Below are positions 52,137-61,044 of a stretch of 64,000 nucleotides of DNA, piece after piece. The notes beneath the pieces are model-generated. The model ran no database searches, had not been told where the DNA came from, and saw only the letters and a program-made list of their open reading frames with translations. A program made the position numbers and the translations under genes. The first letter of the stretch is position 1. Each line of letters starts with the position of its first letter. Source of the stretch: Chloroflexota bacterium (GTDB lineage: Bacteria; Chloroflexota; UBA11872). The stretch is taken from contig JAPOVQ010000015.1 in the NCBI GenBank assembly GCA_026708035.1, forward strand, positions 1 through 64,000. The letters are read 5' to 3'.

Positions 52137-53072
52137 ATGAGGCTGCTCATTGGGACCCGCGAGGGCCTGCGAGACGCCGACGGTGCGCCGCTGGGTCTTG
52201 GCGGACGTGCCATCCGCGCGCTGGCCGGACGCCCCGACGACGCGTGGCTGGTCGTCGACGGGCGCGAGGTCTGGCGACTCAAGGGCGGTCGGATGTCAGT
52301 TGCGGCATCCGCGGGGGCGCTGGGCGATCCCGCGCTGACGTGTGTTTTACCCACGTCCACAAGTGTTCTCGTTGGAACGGAAGGCGCGTTTCTCCGACGG
52401 TTTGATGGCTCGACGCGGCTTGGCAACGAGGCGCTCGCGCCGGTAGCAGGCTTCGACCAGGCCGAGGGCCGCGAACACTGGTTCACGCCGTGGGGCGGTC
52501 CGCCGGCGACTCGCTCATTGGCCATCGACGAACAGGACGCGCTCTACGCCAACGTGCACGTGGGCGGGGTGCTGCGGTCGATCGACGACGGCGAGTCCTG
52601 GCAGGCGACGGCTCTGGATATCCGCGCCGACGCGCACCAGATCATCGCGCCCGCGGGCCACGACGGCCTGCTGCTGGCCGCCACCGCGCGCGGGCTGGCC
52701 GTTTCGCGCGACCGGGGCGACTCGTGGGAGCTAGACGTCGGCGGTCTGCACGCGACCTACGCCCGGGCCGTGGCCCTCAGCGAGTCCACCATCCTGCTCT
52801 CGGTCGCGCGTGGACCCGGCGGCCAGAATGCGGCCGTGTATCGGCGATCGCTCGACGGCGGCGAGCCCTTCGTGCGCTGCCAGGACGGGTTGCCTGACCA
52901 ATTCGACGGCAACATCGACACCCATAACCTGGTGGCCGACGGCCCCTACGCGGCCTTCGCCGGTCCCGACGGGGCGCTCTATGGCTCGGAAGACGGCGGG
53001 CGCAGCTGGCAACAGACGCTCAGTGCGCTGCCGAGGGTGTATGCGCTGTTGATCGGCCCGGGACCTGGATAG
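52137..53072 (+). CDS. Asp-box / BNR beta-propeller-like protein
   Basis: 311 residues from ATG 52137 (GTG 52110 would add nine). Repeated Asp-box motifs are visible, SIDDGESWQAT, SRDRGDSWEL, and YGSEDGGRSWQQT, one per propeller blade. They are typical of sialidase-like, Ycf48-like and photosystem-assembly-like proteins. No signal peptide is clear, so it may be cytoplasmic. The function is not predictable from the motif. It follows tag closely and may be co-transcribed. Confidence 0.75.
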   Translation: MRLLIGTREGLRDADGAPLGLGGRAIRALAGRPDDAWLVVDGREVWRLKGGRMSVAASAGALGDPALTCVLPTSTSVLVGTEGAFLRRFDGSTRLGNEALAPVAGFDQAEGREHWFTPWGGPPATRSLAIDEQDALYANVHVGGVLRSIDDGESWQATALDIRADAHQIIAPAGHDGLLLAATARGLAVSRDRGDSWELDVGGLHATYARAVALSESTILLSVARGPGGQNAAVYRRSLDGGEPFVRCQDGLPDQFDGNIDTHNLVADGPYAAFAGPDGALYGSEDGGRSWQQTLSALPRVYALLIGPGPG

Positions 53073-53121
53073 AAGGCGTCCCATACGCGATTGGCCCCAC
53101 GGCCCACCCCTGGATGCTTGG

Positions 53122-53153
53122 GGACGGGCGGGTCTGAGACCCGCCCCTACGCC
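53122..53153. repeat. dispersed hairpin repeat, family C copy 2
   Basis: GGGCGGGTCT-G-AGACCCGCCC, a perfect 10-bp stem followed by CCTACGCC. Compared with 36505-36535, a T-to-C change in one arm is matched by A-to-G in the other, so pairing is kept. Confidence 0.7.
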
Positions 53154-53189
53154 AGGCATTCAGCGCGCCGCCAGGGTCGACCGGACTGG

Positions 53190-53209
53190 ATTCCGGCTTT
53201 CGCCGGAAT
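53190..53209. repeat. ATTCCGGC-TTTC-GCCGGAAT inverted repeat
   Basis: A perfect 8-bp stem with a four-base loop followed by GACG, like the repeat at 8835-8862 but with a tighter loop. It lies between the convergent Asp-box and GlyA-GcvT genes. Confidence 0.6.
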
Positions 53210-53230
53210 GACGGGGTAGGCCTGGTTCTC

Positions 53231-56200
53231 CTAGCCGCGGAACCGCGTGATGACGGTGGCGGCGGCGGGGAGGGCGTAGCGGCCGCCGGGGCCCAGGTCA
53301 GCGGGCGATTGAGGGCGGCCGGCGCGGCGGGCCGATACGCCGGCGAAGATGCGCAGCTCGGTGCGCCGTCGCGTGTGCCTGGAAGCGACGTGGGCCATGC
53401 CGATCTGGCGACCGCTGGACGCGCGCGTGGCGCTGGTGACGGTGCCGATCCAGGCGCCGCGTGGATCGGTGACGGGATCGCCCTGCCGCGCCATGGGGGT
53501 GCGCTCGTCGGCGATCGAGAAGCGCACGATGGACGACTTGCGCTCGGCCTCGCGCCGCACGTAGGGATCGCGCCCGACGAAAAACGGCTTGTAGGCCTTG
53601 ACGAAGCGGCCGAACCCCGCGTCGCCCGGCGTGAGGTCCAGCGGCCCGGCAAGCTCGTGTCCGTAGAGCGGGAATCCGGCCTCGGTGCGCGTGGAGTCGC
53701 GCGCTCCGAGGCCAACCGGCACGACGCCGTCGTCCGCCCCTGCCTCGAGGATCGCGTCCCACACGCTCCGCGCCGCGTCCGGGTGCACGAAGATTTCGAA
53801 GCCGGTCGCCTCGCCCGTGTAGCCGGTGTGGGAGATCTCGACATCGGCGCCAGCGAGCGTAAAGGCGCGGACGTGGTTCATGCGCATGGCGTCCAGCGCG
53901 CGCCGCTCCTCGTCCGTGGCGACGATTCGCTGGAGGACTTGACGCGATTTCGGTCCCTGGAACGCCAGGTCCAGCCGCGCCGCGTCTCCCGCGGCCGGGC
54001 TCTTGAGGTCCAAGAGCTCGGCGCGCACCGGCAATCGCGCCGCGCCGTCGCCCGCGACGACCTGGTAGGCGCCGTCGTTCACACCCGTCAGCCAGGCCCA
54101 AGCCTTCGGCGCGTTGGCCGCGTTGACCACCGCCATGAAGCGGTCGCGGGCCAGACGGTAGATGATGAGGTCGTCCAGGCAATCTCCGTTGGCGTCGAGC
54201 AGGTAGGTGTAGGCCGCGCGGCCCACGCGAAGGCGGCTGGCGCTGCCGGTGACGACGAGGTCCAGAAACTCCGCGGCATTCGGCCCTGAGACGGCGAAGA
54301 CGCCCATGTGCCCCACGTCGAACAGCCCGCCCGACTTGCGCACGGCCTCGTGCTCCGCCGCGATGCTCGTGTACCAGACGGGCATGTCCCAGCCGGCGAA
54401 GGGGATTAGCTTCTTCGCCTGCTCGGCGTGGAACGGGTGCAGGGGCGTGTGGTGCAGCTCCTCGGACTCGGGCTCGCGCCAGTCGAACGGCTGCGGCCCG
54501 TCGCTGCCGGCGGCGACCGGGCGCCGGCCCACGAACCAGGGGCGGGACGCGTCGTCGGGAGGCGCGTCCGGCGGCGGGCCAGTCACGCCAGGGTTCGCCA
54601 CAGCGTCGGTCAGCGCCGGTGCATCACCGTCGGCCACGGTCACCGTGACCGGGCCGCTGAGCTTCCGGCTCGGCTCATTGGGATCGACGATCACGTAGCC
54701 GTCGGACGCCGCCTGGAGCCAGTCGGCGAGCGCATCGGCGTGGTCGGGATCGACGGCGATCAGGGCGGAAGTTTCGGCAGCCTCCGCGGGTCGGGCCACG
54801 ATCGCGTTGACTGCATCGCTGCCGGGCGGACCCGCGAGGGCCACATGACGCGTCTGCCCCGGCTCGAGATCGCGCAGGCGCCGGTTGGCGATCTCGTCCA
54901 GAAACGACAGCGCGCGGGCGCCGCGAACGAGCAGCAGACCTGACCTGCTGGCCGGCGGATCGCTGGGCGGCGCACCCTCGGCGTGCCCACGGCGGGCAAA
55001 GTCGAGCACCTCGGCGCGCAACGACCGCATGGCGTCGTAGGCCATGCGCCCGCGGAAGCGCGGGGTCCTGCGGCCCGTGTAGGTCACGCCGTGCATGGCG
55101 CGAAATGCGCGCGCCAGGATGCCGGCCAGCGTCTTCATGTCGTCGGGGCCGTAGCCGCGCTGGGTCAGCCAGGGCGTGCCCATGCGAATGCCGGTGGGCG
55201 CGGCGAAGCCCCGGTCGCCGGGCACCGAGTTGCGATTGGCCACTATGCCGAGGGCTTCCAGCATGCGCACGGCCGGCTCGCCGCGCAGATCGCCTTGGGC
55301 CCCGACCCGGCGCAGATTCACCACGAACAGGTGCGTGTCGGTGCCGCCGTAGGCCACGCCGACGCCCTCGGCTTCCAGGGCGTCGACGAGCGCCCTGGCG
55401 TTGGCGATGATCTTGTGCTGGGTGCGGTGGAAGGCCTCGGTGGCCGCCATTTTGAACATCACCGCCATGGCCGCGATCTTGTTGAGGTGCGGGCCGCCCT
55501 GCTCGCCGGGAAACACCGAGCGATCGATGGCGCGCATCAGGTCGCGTCGATGCGACAGGATCACCGCGCCGCGGGGGCCGAACAGCGTCTTGTGCGTCGT
55601 GAAGGTCACGACGTCGGCAATGCCCACCGGCGAGGGATAGGCGCCCGCGACGACGAGCCCGGCCGGATGCGAGATGTCCGCCATCAGCAGCGCGCCCACG
55701 TCGTCGGCGATGGCGCGGAAGCGCTCCCAGTCGGGCGCCCATGGGTACGAGGTATATCCGGCGATGATCAGCCGGGGGCGGGCGGCCTTTGCCCGCGCGG
55801 CGATGTCGTCGTAGTCGAGCTGCGCGTCGGGCCCCGAAATGCGATAGCTGGTCGACTTGAACCGCCGTCCCGAGCGGTTGACGGACGCTCCGTGGCTCAG
55901 GTGCCCGCCGTGGGCCAGGGCCAGACCCATGATGGTGTCTTCGGGGTCGAGCAGGGCTTCCTCGACGGCGTTGTTGGCCGCCGCGCCCGAGAGCGGCTGC
56001 ACGTTGACCCACAGCCGGTCCGCGGACACACGGTCGTTGGCAAAGCGGTCGGCACAGCGGCGCTGCGCCAGCGCCTCCACCAGGTTGCTGAACTCATTGC
56101 CTTGGTAGTAGCGGCGATCGCCGTAGCGCCGGGTGCGGGCGAGCTGCCGGTCGAGGTCCGCCAGCGCTTCCTCCTGGTCGCGGATCATTGCGGCCGCCGC

Positions 56201-56401
56201 ATAGCCCTCGGCGTAGATGCTGGTGAAGGGCGACGCCAGCGCGTCCCGCACCGGCTTGGGCGTGAGGCTTTCGGACGGGATCAGGATGAGCTTGTCGCGC
56301 TGGCGCGCATGCTCCCGCTCGATGAGGTCGCCCACCAGCGGGTCGACGTCGGCCACGGAGCGGTCGAGCGCAAGGTCGGCGTAGGTCCGGTCGAGGGACA
56401 T
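53231..56401 (-). CDS. serine hydroxymethyltransferase - aminomethyltransferase fusion
   Basis: 1056 residues, two enzymes in one chain. Residues 1-470 are SHMT: LILIPSESLTPKPVRDAL, PLP-contact ADISHPAGLV, catalytic K271 in TFTTHKTLFGPRGAV, and EQGGPHLNKIAAMA. Residues 650-1050 are glycine-cleavage T protein: TPLHPFHAEQAKKLIPFAGWDMPVW, GLFDVGHMG, TGYTGEATGFEIFV, and ARDSTRTEAGFPLYGHEL. Between (about 487-590) lies a further segment (LLVRGARALSFLDEIANRRL) that resembles a decayed folate-binding piece of the same family. The chain could pass one-carbon units of tetrahydrofolate between the two sites. This is unlike the usual separate glyA and gcvT genes. Confidence 0.92.
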   Translation of the reverse strand: MSLDRTYADLALDRSVADVDPLVGDLIEREHARQRDKLILIPSESLTPKPVRDALASPFTSIYAEGYAAAAMIRDQEEALADLDRQLARTRRYGDRRYYQGNEFSNLVEALAQRRCADRFANDRVSADRLWVNVQPLSGAAANNAVEEALLDPEDTIMGLALAHGGHLSHGASVNRSGRRFKSTSYRISGPDAQLDYDDIAARAKAARPRLIIAGYTSYPWAPDWERFRAIADDVGALLMADISHPAGLVVAGAYPSPVGIADVVTFTTHKTLFGPRGAVILSHRRDLMRAIDRSVFPGEQGGPHLNKIAAMAVMFKMAATEAFHRTQHKIIANARALVDALEAEGVGVAYGGTDTHLFVVNLRRVGAQGDLRGEPAVRMLEALGIVANRNSVPGDRGFAAPTGIRMGTPWLTQRGYGPDDMKTLAGILARAFRAMHGVTYTGRRTPRFRGRMAYDAMRSLRAEVLDFARRGHAEGAPPSDPPASRSGLLLVRGARALSFLDEIANRRLRDLEPGQTRHVALAGPPGSDAVNAIVARPAEAAETSALIAVDPDHADALADWLQAASDGYVIVDPNEPSRKLSGPVTVTVADGDAPALTDAVANPGVTGPPPDAPPDDASRPWFVGRRPVAAGSDGPQPFDWREPESEELHHTPLHPFHAEQAKKLIPFAGWDMPVWYTSIAAEHEAVRKSGGLFDVGHMGVFAVSGPNAAEFLDLVVTGSASRLRVGRAAYTYLLDANGDCLDDLIIYRLARDRFMAVVNAANAPKAWAWLTGVNDGAYQVVAGDGAARLPVRAELLDLKSPAAGDAARLDLAFQGPKSRQVLQRIVATDEERRALDAMRMNHVRAFTLAGADVEISHTGYTGEATGFEIFVHPDAARSVWDAILEAGADDGVVPVGLGARDSTRTEAGFPLYGHELAGPLDLTPGDAGFGRFVKAYKPFFVGRDPYVRREAERKSSIVRFSIADERTPMARQGDPVTDPRGAWIGTVTSATRASSGRQIGMAHVASRHTRRRTELRIFAGVSARRAGRPQSPADLGPGGRYALPAAATVITRFRG

Positions 56402-56467
56402 CAGGGAATCCTTGAGATCAGCGGCATAAGCGTACGGCGGCTTAGCGAGCGCGACGAACGCCGCCGG

Positions 56468-57190
56468 CTATTCGACGACCCGGCGGCCTTCGCGGAGGGC
56501 TTTGGACCGAGCCTCCTGCATGGTCATGCGCACGCGGCCGCCGAAACGCTCATTGAGCCAGGGATCGCCGCGGACGTGATAGCCGCCCTTCTCCCAGAAG
56601 CCGGCCTCCTCGTGGTCCATGAACTCCAGGCCGCGCACCCACTTGGCGCTCTTCCAGAAGTACAGGCTCGGCAGCACCAGTCGCAGGGGTCCGCCGTGCT
56701 GTTGCGGCAGCGGGCCGCCGTCGTGGTTGATGGCAAACAGCACGTCGTCCTGGTCCAACTCGGCCAGGGTGACGTTGGTGGTGTAGCCGGGATCGGCGTG
56801 GATCATCACGTAGTCCGCGCCGGGAAGCGGCTTGATGCGCTTGAGCACCTCGCGCACGTGCACGCCTTCCCACAGGTTGTCGTAGCGGCTCCAGTGAGTG
56901 ACGCAGTGGATATCCGAGGTGATCTCGGTGCGCGGCAGCGAGGTGAACTCGTCCCAGCTCCAACGCGCCTCTTCCTCCACCAGACCGGTCACGCGGAAGT
57001 CCCACAGGTTCATGTCGTAGGCGGCAGGCTCCTGGTAGTGCAGCACGGGCCATTTGGAGGTGAGCGTCTGGCCGGGTGGAAGGCGCGGCTCGCGCAACTC
57101 GGGCGGGCGCGGGCTGACGTCGGGCGTGTCCGGCGCCACGGCGGCGCGGGAGCCAAAGAGCCGGTCGAACATGGTCCGCTCCATGAGCAA
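56468..57190 (-). CDS. sulfite-oxidase-like molybdopterin oxidoreductase
   Basis: 240 residues of the oxidoreductase molybdopterin-binding domain family. LWDFRVTGLVEEEARWSWDEF and ITSDIHCVTHWSRYDNLWEG are family motifs, with the Cys of DIHC as the expected molybdenum ligand. GGPLRLVLPSLYFWKSAKWVRGLEF lines the cofactor pocket. It lacks the dimerisation domain of full sulfite oxidases and resembles stand-alone YedY/MsrP-type proteins, but no twin-arginine signal is seen at its start (MLMERTMFDRLF), so it may work in the cytoplasm. Substrate unknown. It is leftward; the upstream gap 57191-57523 holds no gene. Confidence 0.88.
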   Translation of the reverse strand: MLMERTMFDRLFGSRAAVAPDTPDVSPRPPELREPRLPPGQTLTSKWPVLHYQEPAAYDMNLWDFRVTGLVEEEARWSWDEFTSLPRTEITSDIHCVTHWSRYDNLWEGVHVREVLKRIKPLPGADYVMIHADPGYTTNVTLAELDQDDVLFAINHDGGPLPQQHGGPLRLVLPSLYFWKSAKWVRGLEFMDHEEAGFWEKGGYHVRGDPWLNERFGGRVRMTMQEARSKALREGRRVVE

Positions 57191-57523
57191 CGCGTATCTG
57201 TTACCCGATGGTACTGTTCAAGTCGTCCGGTGGTGCGTGGTATCACGCACACAAGCCTGCCGGAGGCGTGCGAGGTCTCAGCCGGCCGGGGTTCGGCTAG
57301 CGGTCCGCCTTGATGGCCGGCGCCCCTTCTGGAGTTGGGAGCATGGAACGCACCCCGAAGTCCAATCGAACTGGCGCCCAACCCTAGCGTCGCAGTCATC
57401 TCATGCTCGCGCGCCATCCGCTGGCAATGGTTCATGACCCGCAACAGACCCTCATCCCCAATCCGGAGGCCTGTGAAATGTGCCGCGATGGTCTGAAAGC
57501 TCTTGCGGGAACTGACACTCCGG

Positions 57524-58072
57524 CTAAAGCTCGTGATCAAGGGGGGCGTACGAAGTCGCGGCCTGCTGCAACCGGCGCCCCTTGCCGCCGTGCGGGTTGA
57601 TCACGTGAACCGGGCGTCTAAATTCCTGGGTAACAACACGGATGGCCTCGACCAAGTCGGTGTCACCGGATAGAACGTAGGCGCTCTGAAAGTCGCGGCG
57701 GGCGGCGTCGAGGACCAGATGGACCGCCAGATTGACATCGGAGCCCTTCTCTTCAGTCCGAGACACGTAGGCGTGCCGTGAGCCTCTAGCCGGTGGGTTG
57801 ACCAGTGGCATCCAACGCGGATGCCGCGAGAATCGACCCTTATGGATTGTGAGATTGTCGATAGTGCCAAGGGCTCGTTGGTACAGCTGCTGTCGAATCA
57901 CCTTCGACTGATCGCCTCGGATATCTGCCGTGAAGTAGCGAATGCGATACAGATCTTCACCCGTACGAATGCTGCGTCTGCAAATCTCACGCAGGTCGAG
58001 CCAGCGGTACGGCGTGCTCTTCAAGGCGCCGTAGTACAAGTTGACGCCGTCGATGTAGAAGTTGGCGCGCAT
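57524..58072 (-). CDS. NYN-domain protein (PIN-like nuclease fold)
   Basis: 182 residues. FYIDGVNLYYGAL carries the first acidic residue of the NYN/PIN active site, EEKGSDVNLAVHLVLDAA the second group, and YVLSGDTDLVEAIRVV the third. NYN proteins are RNA-cutting or RNA-handling enzymes related to LabA/Marf1-type proteins. The IS1595-type element is inserted with its target duplication at 58079-58086, seven bases upstream of the ATG, so the original ribosome site and promoter have been displaced. Confidence 0.85.
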   Translation of the reverse strand: MRANFYIDGVNLYYGALKSTPYRWLDLREICRRSIRTGEDLYRIRYFTADIRGDQSKVIRQQLYQRALGTIDNLTIHKGRFSRHPRWMPLVNPPARGSRHAYVSRTEEKGSDVNLAVHLVLDAARRDFQSAYVLSGDTDLVEAIRVVTQEFRRPVHVINPHGGKGRRLQQAATSYAPLDHEL

Positions 58073-59655
58073 GCCACAAAAAATAAGGGGATTATATACG
58101 TGGTTACCCCGCCGCCTGGCGGGCGGCCTCGATGATCCGCGCCCGTTCGGCTTTGGAGCGGGGGCGCACCATCGCTTGCGCGAGGTTTTCCAGCGTGTCG
58201 GGAATCGGCTCGATAATCCGCGTGGTGGGGCGGCCCCGCTTGCGCTTGGCCGGTGTGTCGGTGCTCATGCCGTCCCTCCTCTAGAGCGCCAGCTTGACGC
58301 GCAGAATAGGCCATGCCGCGGTCGCCTTTGACGCGGTTGCAGTTGCCACACAGCAGTTGCAGGTTGCCCACGTGATCCGTCCCGCCATTCGCGCGGGCGA
58401 TGATGTGGTCCACTTCGAGATTCTGGATGCGGAAGTGCTCGCCGCAGCCTGCGCAATCGCCCCCCTGCTCGCCGTACAGCGCGTTCCGGTGCGTGTGGGG
58501 GGCGGGCAGCTTCCCCAAGTCGGTGCGCTTGGGAATGTCGGTGCGGTGCGCCCCTTGATAGAACAGGCCCAGCTCGTCGCGCATGCGGCGCTCGACCAGT
58601 TCGGCGGCTTTGGGCGATATGTCGATGCCCGCCCACTGGCGGCCGAGTTTCTCGGCCGCGACGCAAGCGGTCGCACAGCCGCAGAAGGGATCGAGCACCA
58701 CGTCACCCTCGGTTGAGGATGCCTGGATGACGCGTTCCAAGAGCGCGAGCGGCTTCTGTGTCGGGTAGCCGATGCGCTCGCTGCTGTGGGAGCCGATTTG
58801 CTGAATGTCGTCCCAAATATTCTGAATGGGCAGCCCCTTGAGTTCGTCCGCAAAGCTTTTTCGGCGCAACCGGCCGGTGGGGTTCGCCGGAAAGTGGATG
58901 CGGCCCTCACGGTCCCATTGCTCCATTTTTTCGCGGGTGATCATCCAGCCATTACGGGGAGCCGGATACCCCTTGTAGTCGTAGATCAGATTGGGCCGAT
59001 AGGCGGGATTCGTCAGGCTTGTCGCTTGATAGCGGCGTCCATCGTTGTCCACGAGCCGGAAGCTCTTTTCGACGTAGGCCTGATATGCCGGATGATCCCG
59101 GTTGTACTGCGGACGAAACGGCGCGGCACTGCTTGCCGCGAAAAACAGCACAGTGTCGGTGCAGACGCCGAACCGATTCGACTTGTGGACAGCGCTCGAA
59201 AATCCGTGCCGCCGCTTCCACGTAATCTCGTTTCGAAAATTCCCCTTGCCAAACACGGCGTCCATGAGCAGCTTCAGGTAGTGGCTCATGGTGGGGTCGC
59301 AATGCAGATAGATCGAGCCGGTCGGCTTCAGCACGCGCTGGCATTCCAGCAGCCGCGCGGCCATGTAGGCCAGATACGACTTATCGCCGTCCGTCATGGC
59401 CGCCAGCAGCACGCGGTAGACGCGCGGATGCTTCGCCTCGATCAGGTTGATCCATTCGGCGTCCACGTCGGAGAGGCCCCACGTGTCCTTGAACGCCGCG
59501 CCCGCCGCTTTCGAACCGATGGGCGCCGCGTAGTTGGCCTTGGAGTTGAAGGGGGGATCGGCGTAGATCAGATCCACCGAGTCCGAGTTCATGCCCCGGA
59601 GGATCGGCAGATTGTCGCCCGTCCACATGGTTTGGTTCGCCCAATTGGCGCTCAT
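58021..59655 (-). CDS. DNA methyltransferase with C-terminal HNH domain
   Basis: 544 residues as read. DPPF at 33-36 and DPFCGCATACVAAEKLGRQW (322-341) give the beta-class order of N4-cytosine/N6-adenine methylases. Residues 400-446 form an HNH-type domain: CAGC, LEVDHIIARANGG, NLQLLCGNCNRVKGDR. After GMAY (447-450) the frame runs on for 94 residues of Pro/His/Gly-rich text past the element's end. One base fewer near 58305 would give LRVKLAL and a stop at 58281-58283, just ahead of the next gene's ribosome site. That is probably the true end. The ATG at 59655 overlaps the transposase stop by 4 bases. Confidence 0.85.
   Translation of the reverse strand: MSANWANQTMWTGDNLPILRGMNSDSVDLIYADPPFNSKANYAAPIGSKAAGAAFKDTWGLSDVDAEWINLIEAKHPRVYRVLLAAMTDGDKSYLAYMAARLLECQRVLKPTGSIYLHCDPTMSHYLKLLMDAVFGKGNFRNEITWKRRHGFSSAVHKSNRFGVCTDTVLFFAASSAAPFRPQYNRDHPAYQAYVEKSFRLVDNDGRRYQATSLTNPAYRPNLIYDYKGYPAPRNGWMITREKMEQWDREGRIHFPANPTGRLRRKSFADELKGLPIQNIWDDIQQIGSHSSERIGYPTQKPLALLERVIQASSTEGDVVLDPFCGCATACVAAEKLGRQWAGIDISPKAAELVERRMRDELGLFYQGAHRTDIPKRTDLGKLPAPHTHRNALYGEQGGDCAGCGEHFRIQNLEVDHIIARANGGTDHVGNLQLLCGNCNRVKGDRGMAYSARQAGALEEGRHEHRHTGQAQAGPPHHADYRADSRHAGKPRASDGAPPLQSRTGADHRGRPPGGGVTTYIIPLFFVACAPTSTSTASTCTTAP
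58104..58268 (-). CDS. small basic passenger protein of the IS element
   Basis: 54 residues, too short for most gene lists. From the ATG at 58268, preceded by GAGGAGGG at good spacing, it reads MSTDTPAKRKRGRPTTRII, then EPIPDTLENLAQAMVRPRSK. KRKRGRP is an AT-hook-like DNA-binding stretch, and the rest is helical. Its TAA stop (58104-58106) is part of the element's left inverted repeat. It follows the methyltransferase and is probably translated from the same mRNA. Function unknown. Confidence 0.65.
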   Translation of the reverse strand: MSTDTPAKRKRGRPTTRIIEPIPDTLENLAQAMVRPRSKAERARIIEAARQAAG

Positions 59656-60617
59656 ACGCGCCGTGCGCCACTGGGCAGCCCGTTGGCCTGCGTGAGCGCT
59701 CCGTAGGTGAGCCGCTTGCCGTCCATGCCCCGCACCATTCGCCGCATTTGGTCCAGCGTGTCGGCGGGCCGCTGATTGTGGCGGCCCTCGAACTCGCCGA
59801 CGTAGCGGTCGAGGTGCTTGGGGCTCATCTTGTGGTAGGTGCCGTGGTAGCCGCGCTTCATCATTGACCAGAAGGATTCGAGGCCGTTGGTGTGCGCGAG
59901 GCCATCGACCCACTGGCCCACACGGTGCGTCACGCTGGCGTGGTGGGGGAGGCCCTGATAGGCCGTGGCGTCGTCGGTGTACACCATCGCGTCGGGCTGC
60001 GTGCGCTCGCGGACAAAGCCCTTGAGCGTGGCGCCCGTCGTGTCCGGCACCACGGCCGCGCTGATGCGGTTCGTGGTCCGGTCCTTGACGCCAGCCACGG
60101 CGGTTTTGCCGACGGTGCCCCGTCCGGCGTGCAACTTGCGGTGCTCCGGCTTGTTCTGCTCCAGGCCGCCGAAGTGACTTTCGTCGGCCTCGACCGGCCC
60201 CTCAAACGGGCTGGCGTCGGCTTCCCACGTCTTGCGGATGCGGTGCGCCAGGTGCCACGCGGACTTCTGGGTAATCCCGAGGTCGCGGTGGAGCTTGAGG
60301 CTGGACGTGCCCTTGAGGCCCGTCGCCAGCAGGTACATGGCCATGCCCCACGTCTTGAGCGGGAGCTTGGAGCCGTGCATGATCGAGCCGGTCTTGACGG
60401 AGAAGTCCTTGCGGCAGGCGTTGCAGCGGTAGGGCTGCGGCTTGCGGGTGCGGCGCGTCTGAATGTCCGTGGCGTTGCAGGCGGGGCAGTGGACGCCGTC
60501 CGGCCAGCGCTGCTCGACAAACCAGGCCTCGGCGGCTGCGTCGTCGGCAAAGAGGCCAACGGCGTCTATAATGGTGAGACCTTTTCGGTAGTGCTTGCCC
60601 GGTGCCCGTCGTGCCAT
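59652..60617 (-). CDS. IS1595-family transposase
   Basis: 321 residues. The N-terminal zinc ribbon is CPACNATD...YRCNACRKDFSVKTGSIM. The DDE-type catalytic core shows VEADESHFGG, VYTDDATAYQGL, and NGLESFWSMMKRGYHGTYHKMS, the ISXO2-like pattern typical of IS1595. It moves the element by cut-and-paste or a related route. The methyltransferase follows with a 4-base overlap. The sequence is undamaged, so the element may still be active. Confidence 0.93.
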   Translation of the reverse strand: MARRAPGKHYRKGLTIIDAVGLFADDAAAEAWFVEQRWPDGVHCPACNATDIQTRRTRKPQPYRCNACRKDFSVKTGSIMHGSKLPLKTWGMAMYLLATGLKGTSSLKLHRDLGITQKSAWHLAHRIRKTWEADASPFEGPVEADESHFGGLEQNKPEHRKLHAGRGTVGKTAVAGVKDRTTNRISAAVVPDTTGATLKGFVRERTQPDAMVYTDDATAYQGLPHHASVTHRVGQWVDGLAHTNGLESFWSMMKRGYHGTYHKMSPKHLDRYVGEFEGRHNQRPADTLDQMRRMVRGMDGKRLTYGALTQANGLPSGARRV

Positions 60618-60696
60618 CGCTTGCCCCCTTCGATTTATGGGACAAGCTTACCCCAAGCGCGGCAAGGTGTCAAGGGCAACGGAGCAAAATGGCGGG

Positions 60697-61044
60697 GTGA
60701 ACGGCGACGAAGTCCAGACCGAGATTGCCCTCACGATTAAGGCATATCTCGATGCGAAGCGGCGGGTCGCCTGTCTCCGCTCACGCCTGCGACGCGTCGG
60801 CAGCACGATTGACGTGGTGGCGACGGTTCTCGAAGGGCGCGAGCCCAAACGCTATACCAACCCGCTCTATGACATCGCGTCTGACACGTTCCGTGACCGC
60901 GTCGCCACCATCGAAATCGAGCCAGTCCTAGCCGACCTCCAGTCGCTGCGCGAGGCGCTGGCGGAGAAAGAGGCGATTGCGCGCGACCTCGCCGACAGCG
61001 GCTATACCGAATTGCTCAACAACGGCGACGGCGAGTCGGGGTAA
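60697..61044 (+). CDS. small passenger protein of the IS element
   Basis: 115 residues from the GTG at 60697 (ATG 60637 is possible). Entirely helical and charged: EVQTEIALTIKAYLDAKRRVACLRSRLRR, then FRDRVATIEIEPVLADLQSLREALAEKEAIARDLADSG. Probably a coiled-coil accessory protein. It points away from the transposase, and its TAA stop (61042-61044) lies in the right inverted repeat. No family recognised. Confidence 0.6.
   Translation: MNGDEVQTEIALTIKAYLDAKRRVACLRSRLRRVGSTIDVVATVLEGREPKRYTNPLYDIASDTFRDRVATIEIEPVLADLQSLREALAEKEAIARDLADSGYTELLNNGDGESG

Noticed and set aside
54983-57313. A 776-codon open frame on the plus strand
   Set aside because: It is antisense to the GlyA-GcvT fusion and the molybdopterin gene, whose motifs are clear. 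Its composition (Gly/Arg/His/Val-rich) is that of a GC-rich shadow frame.
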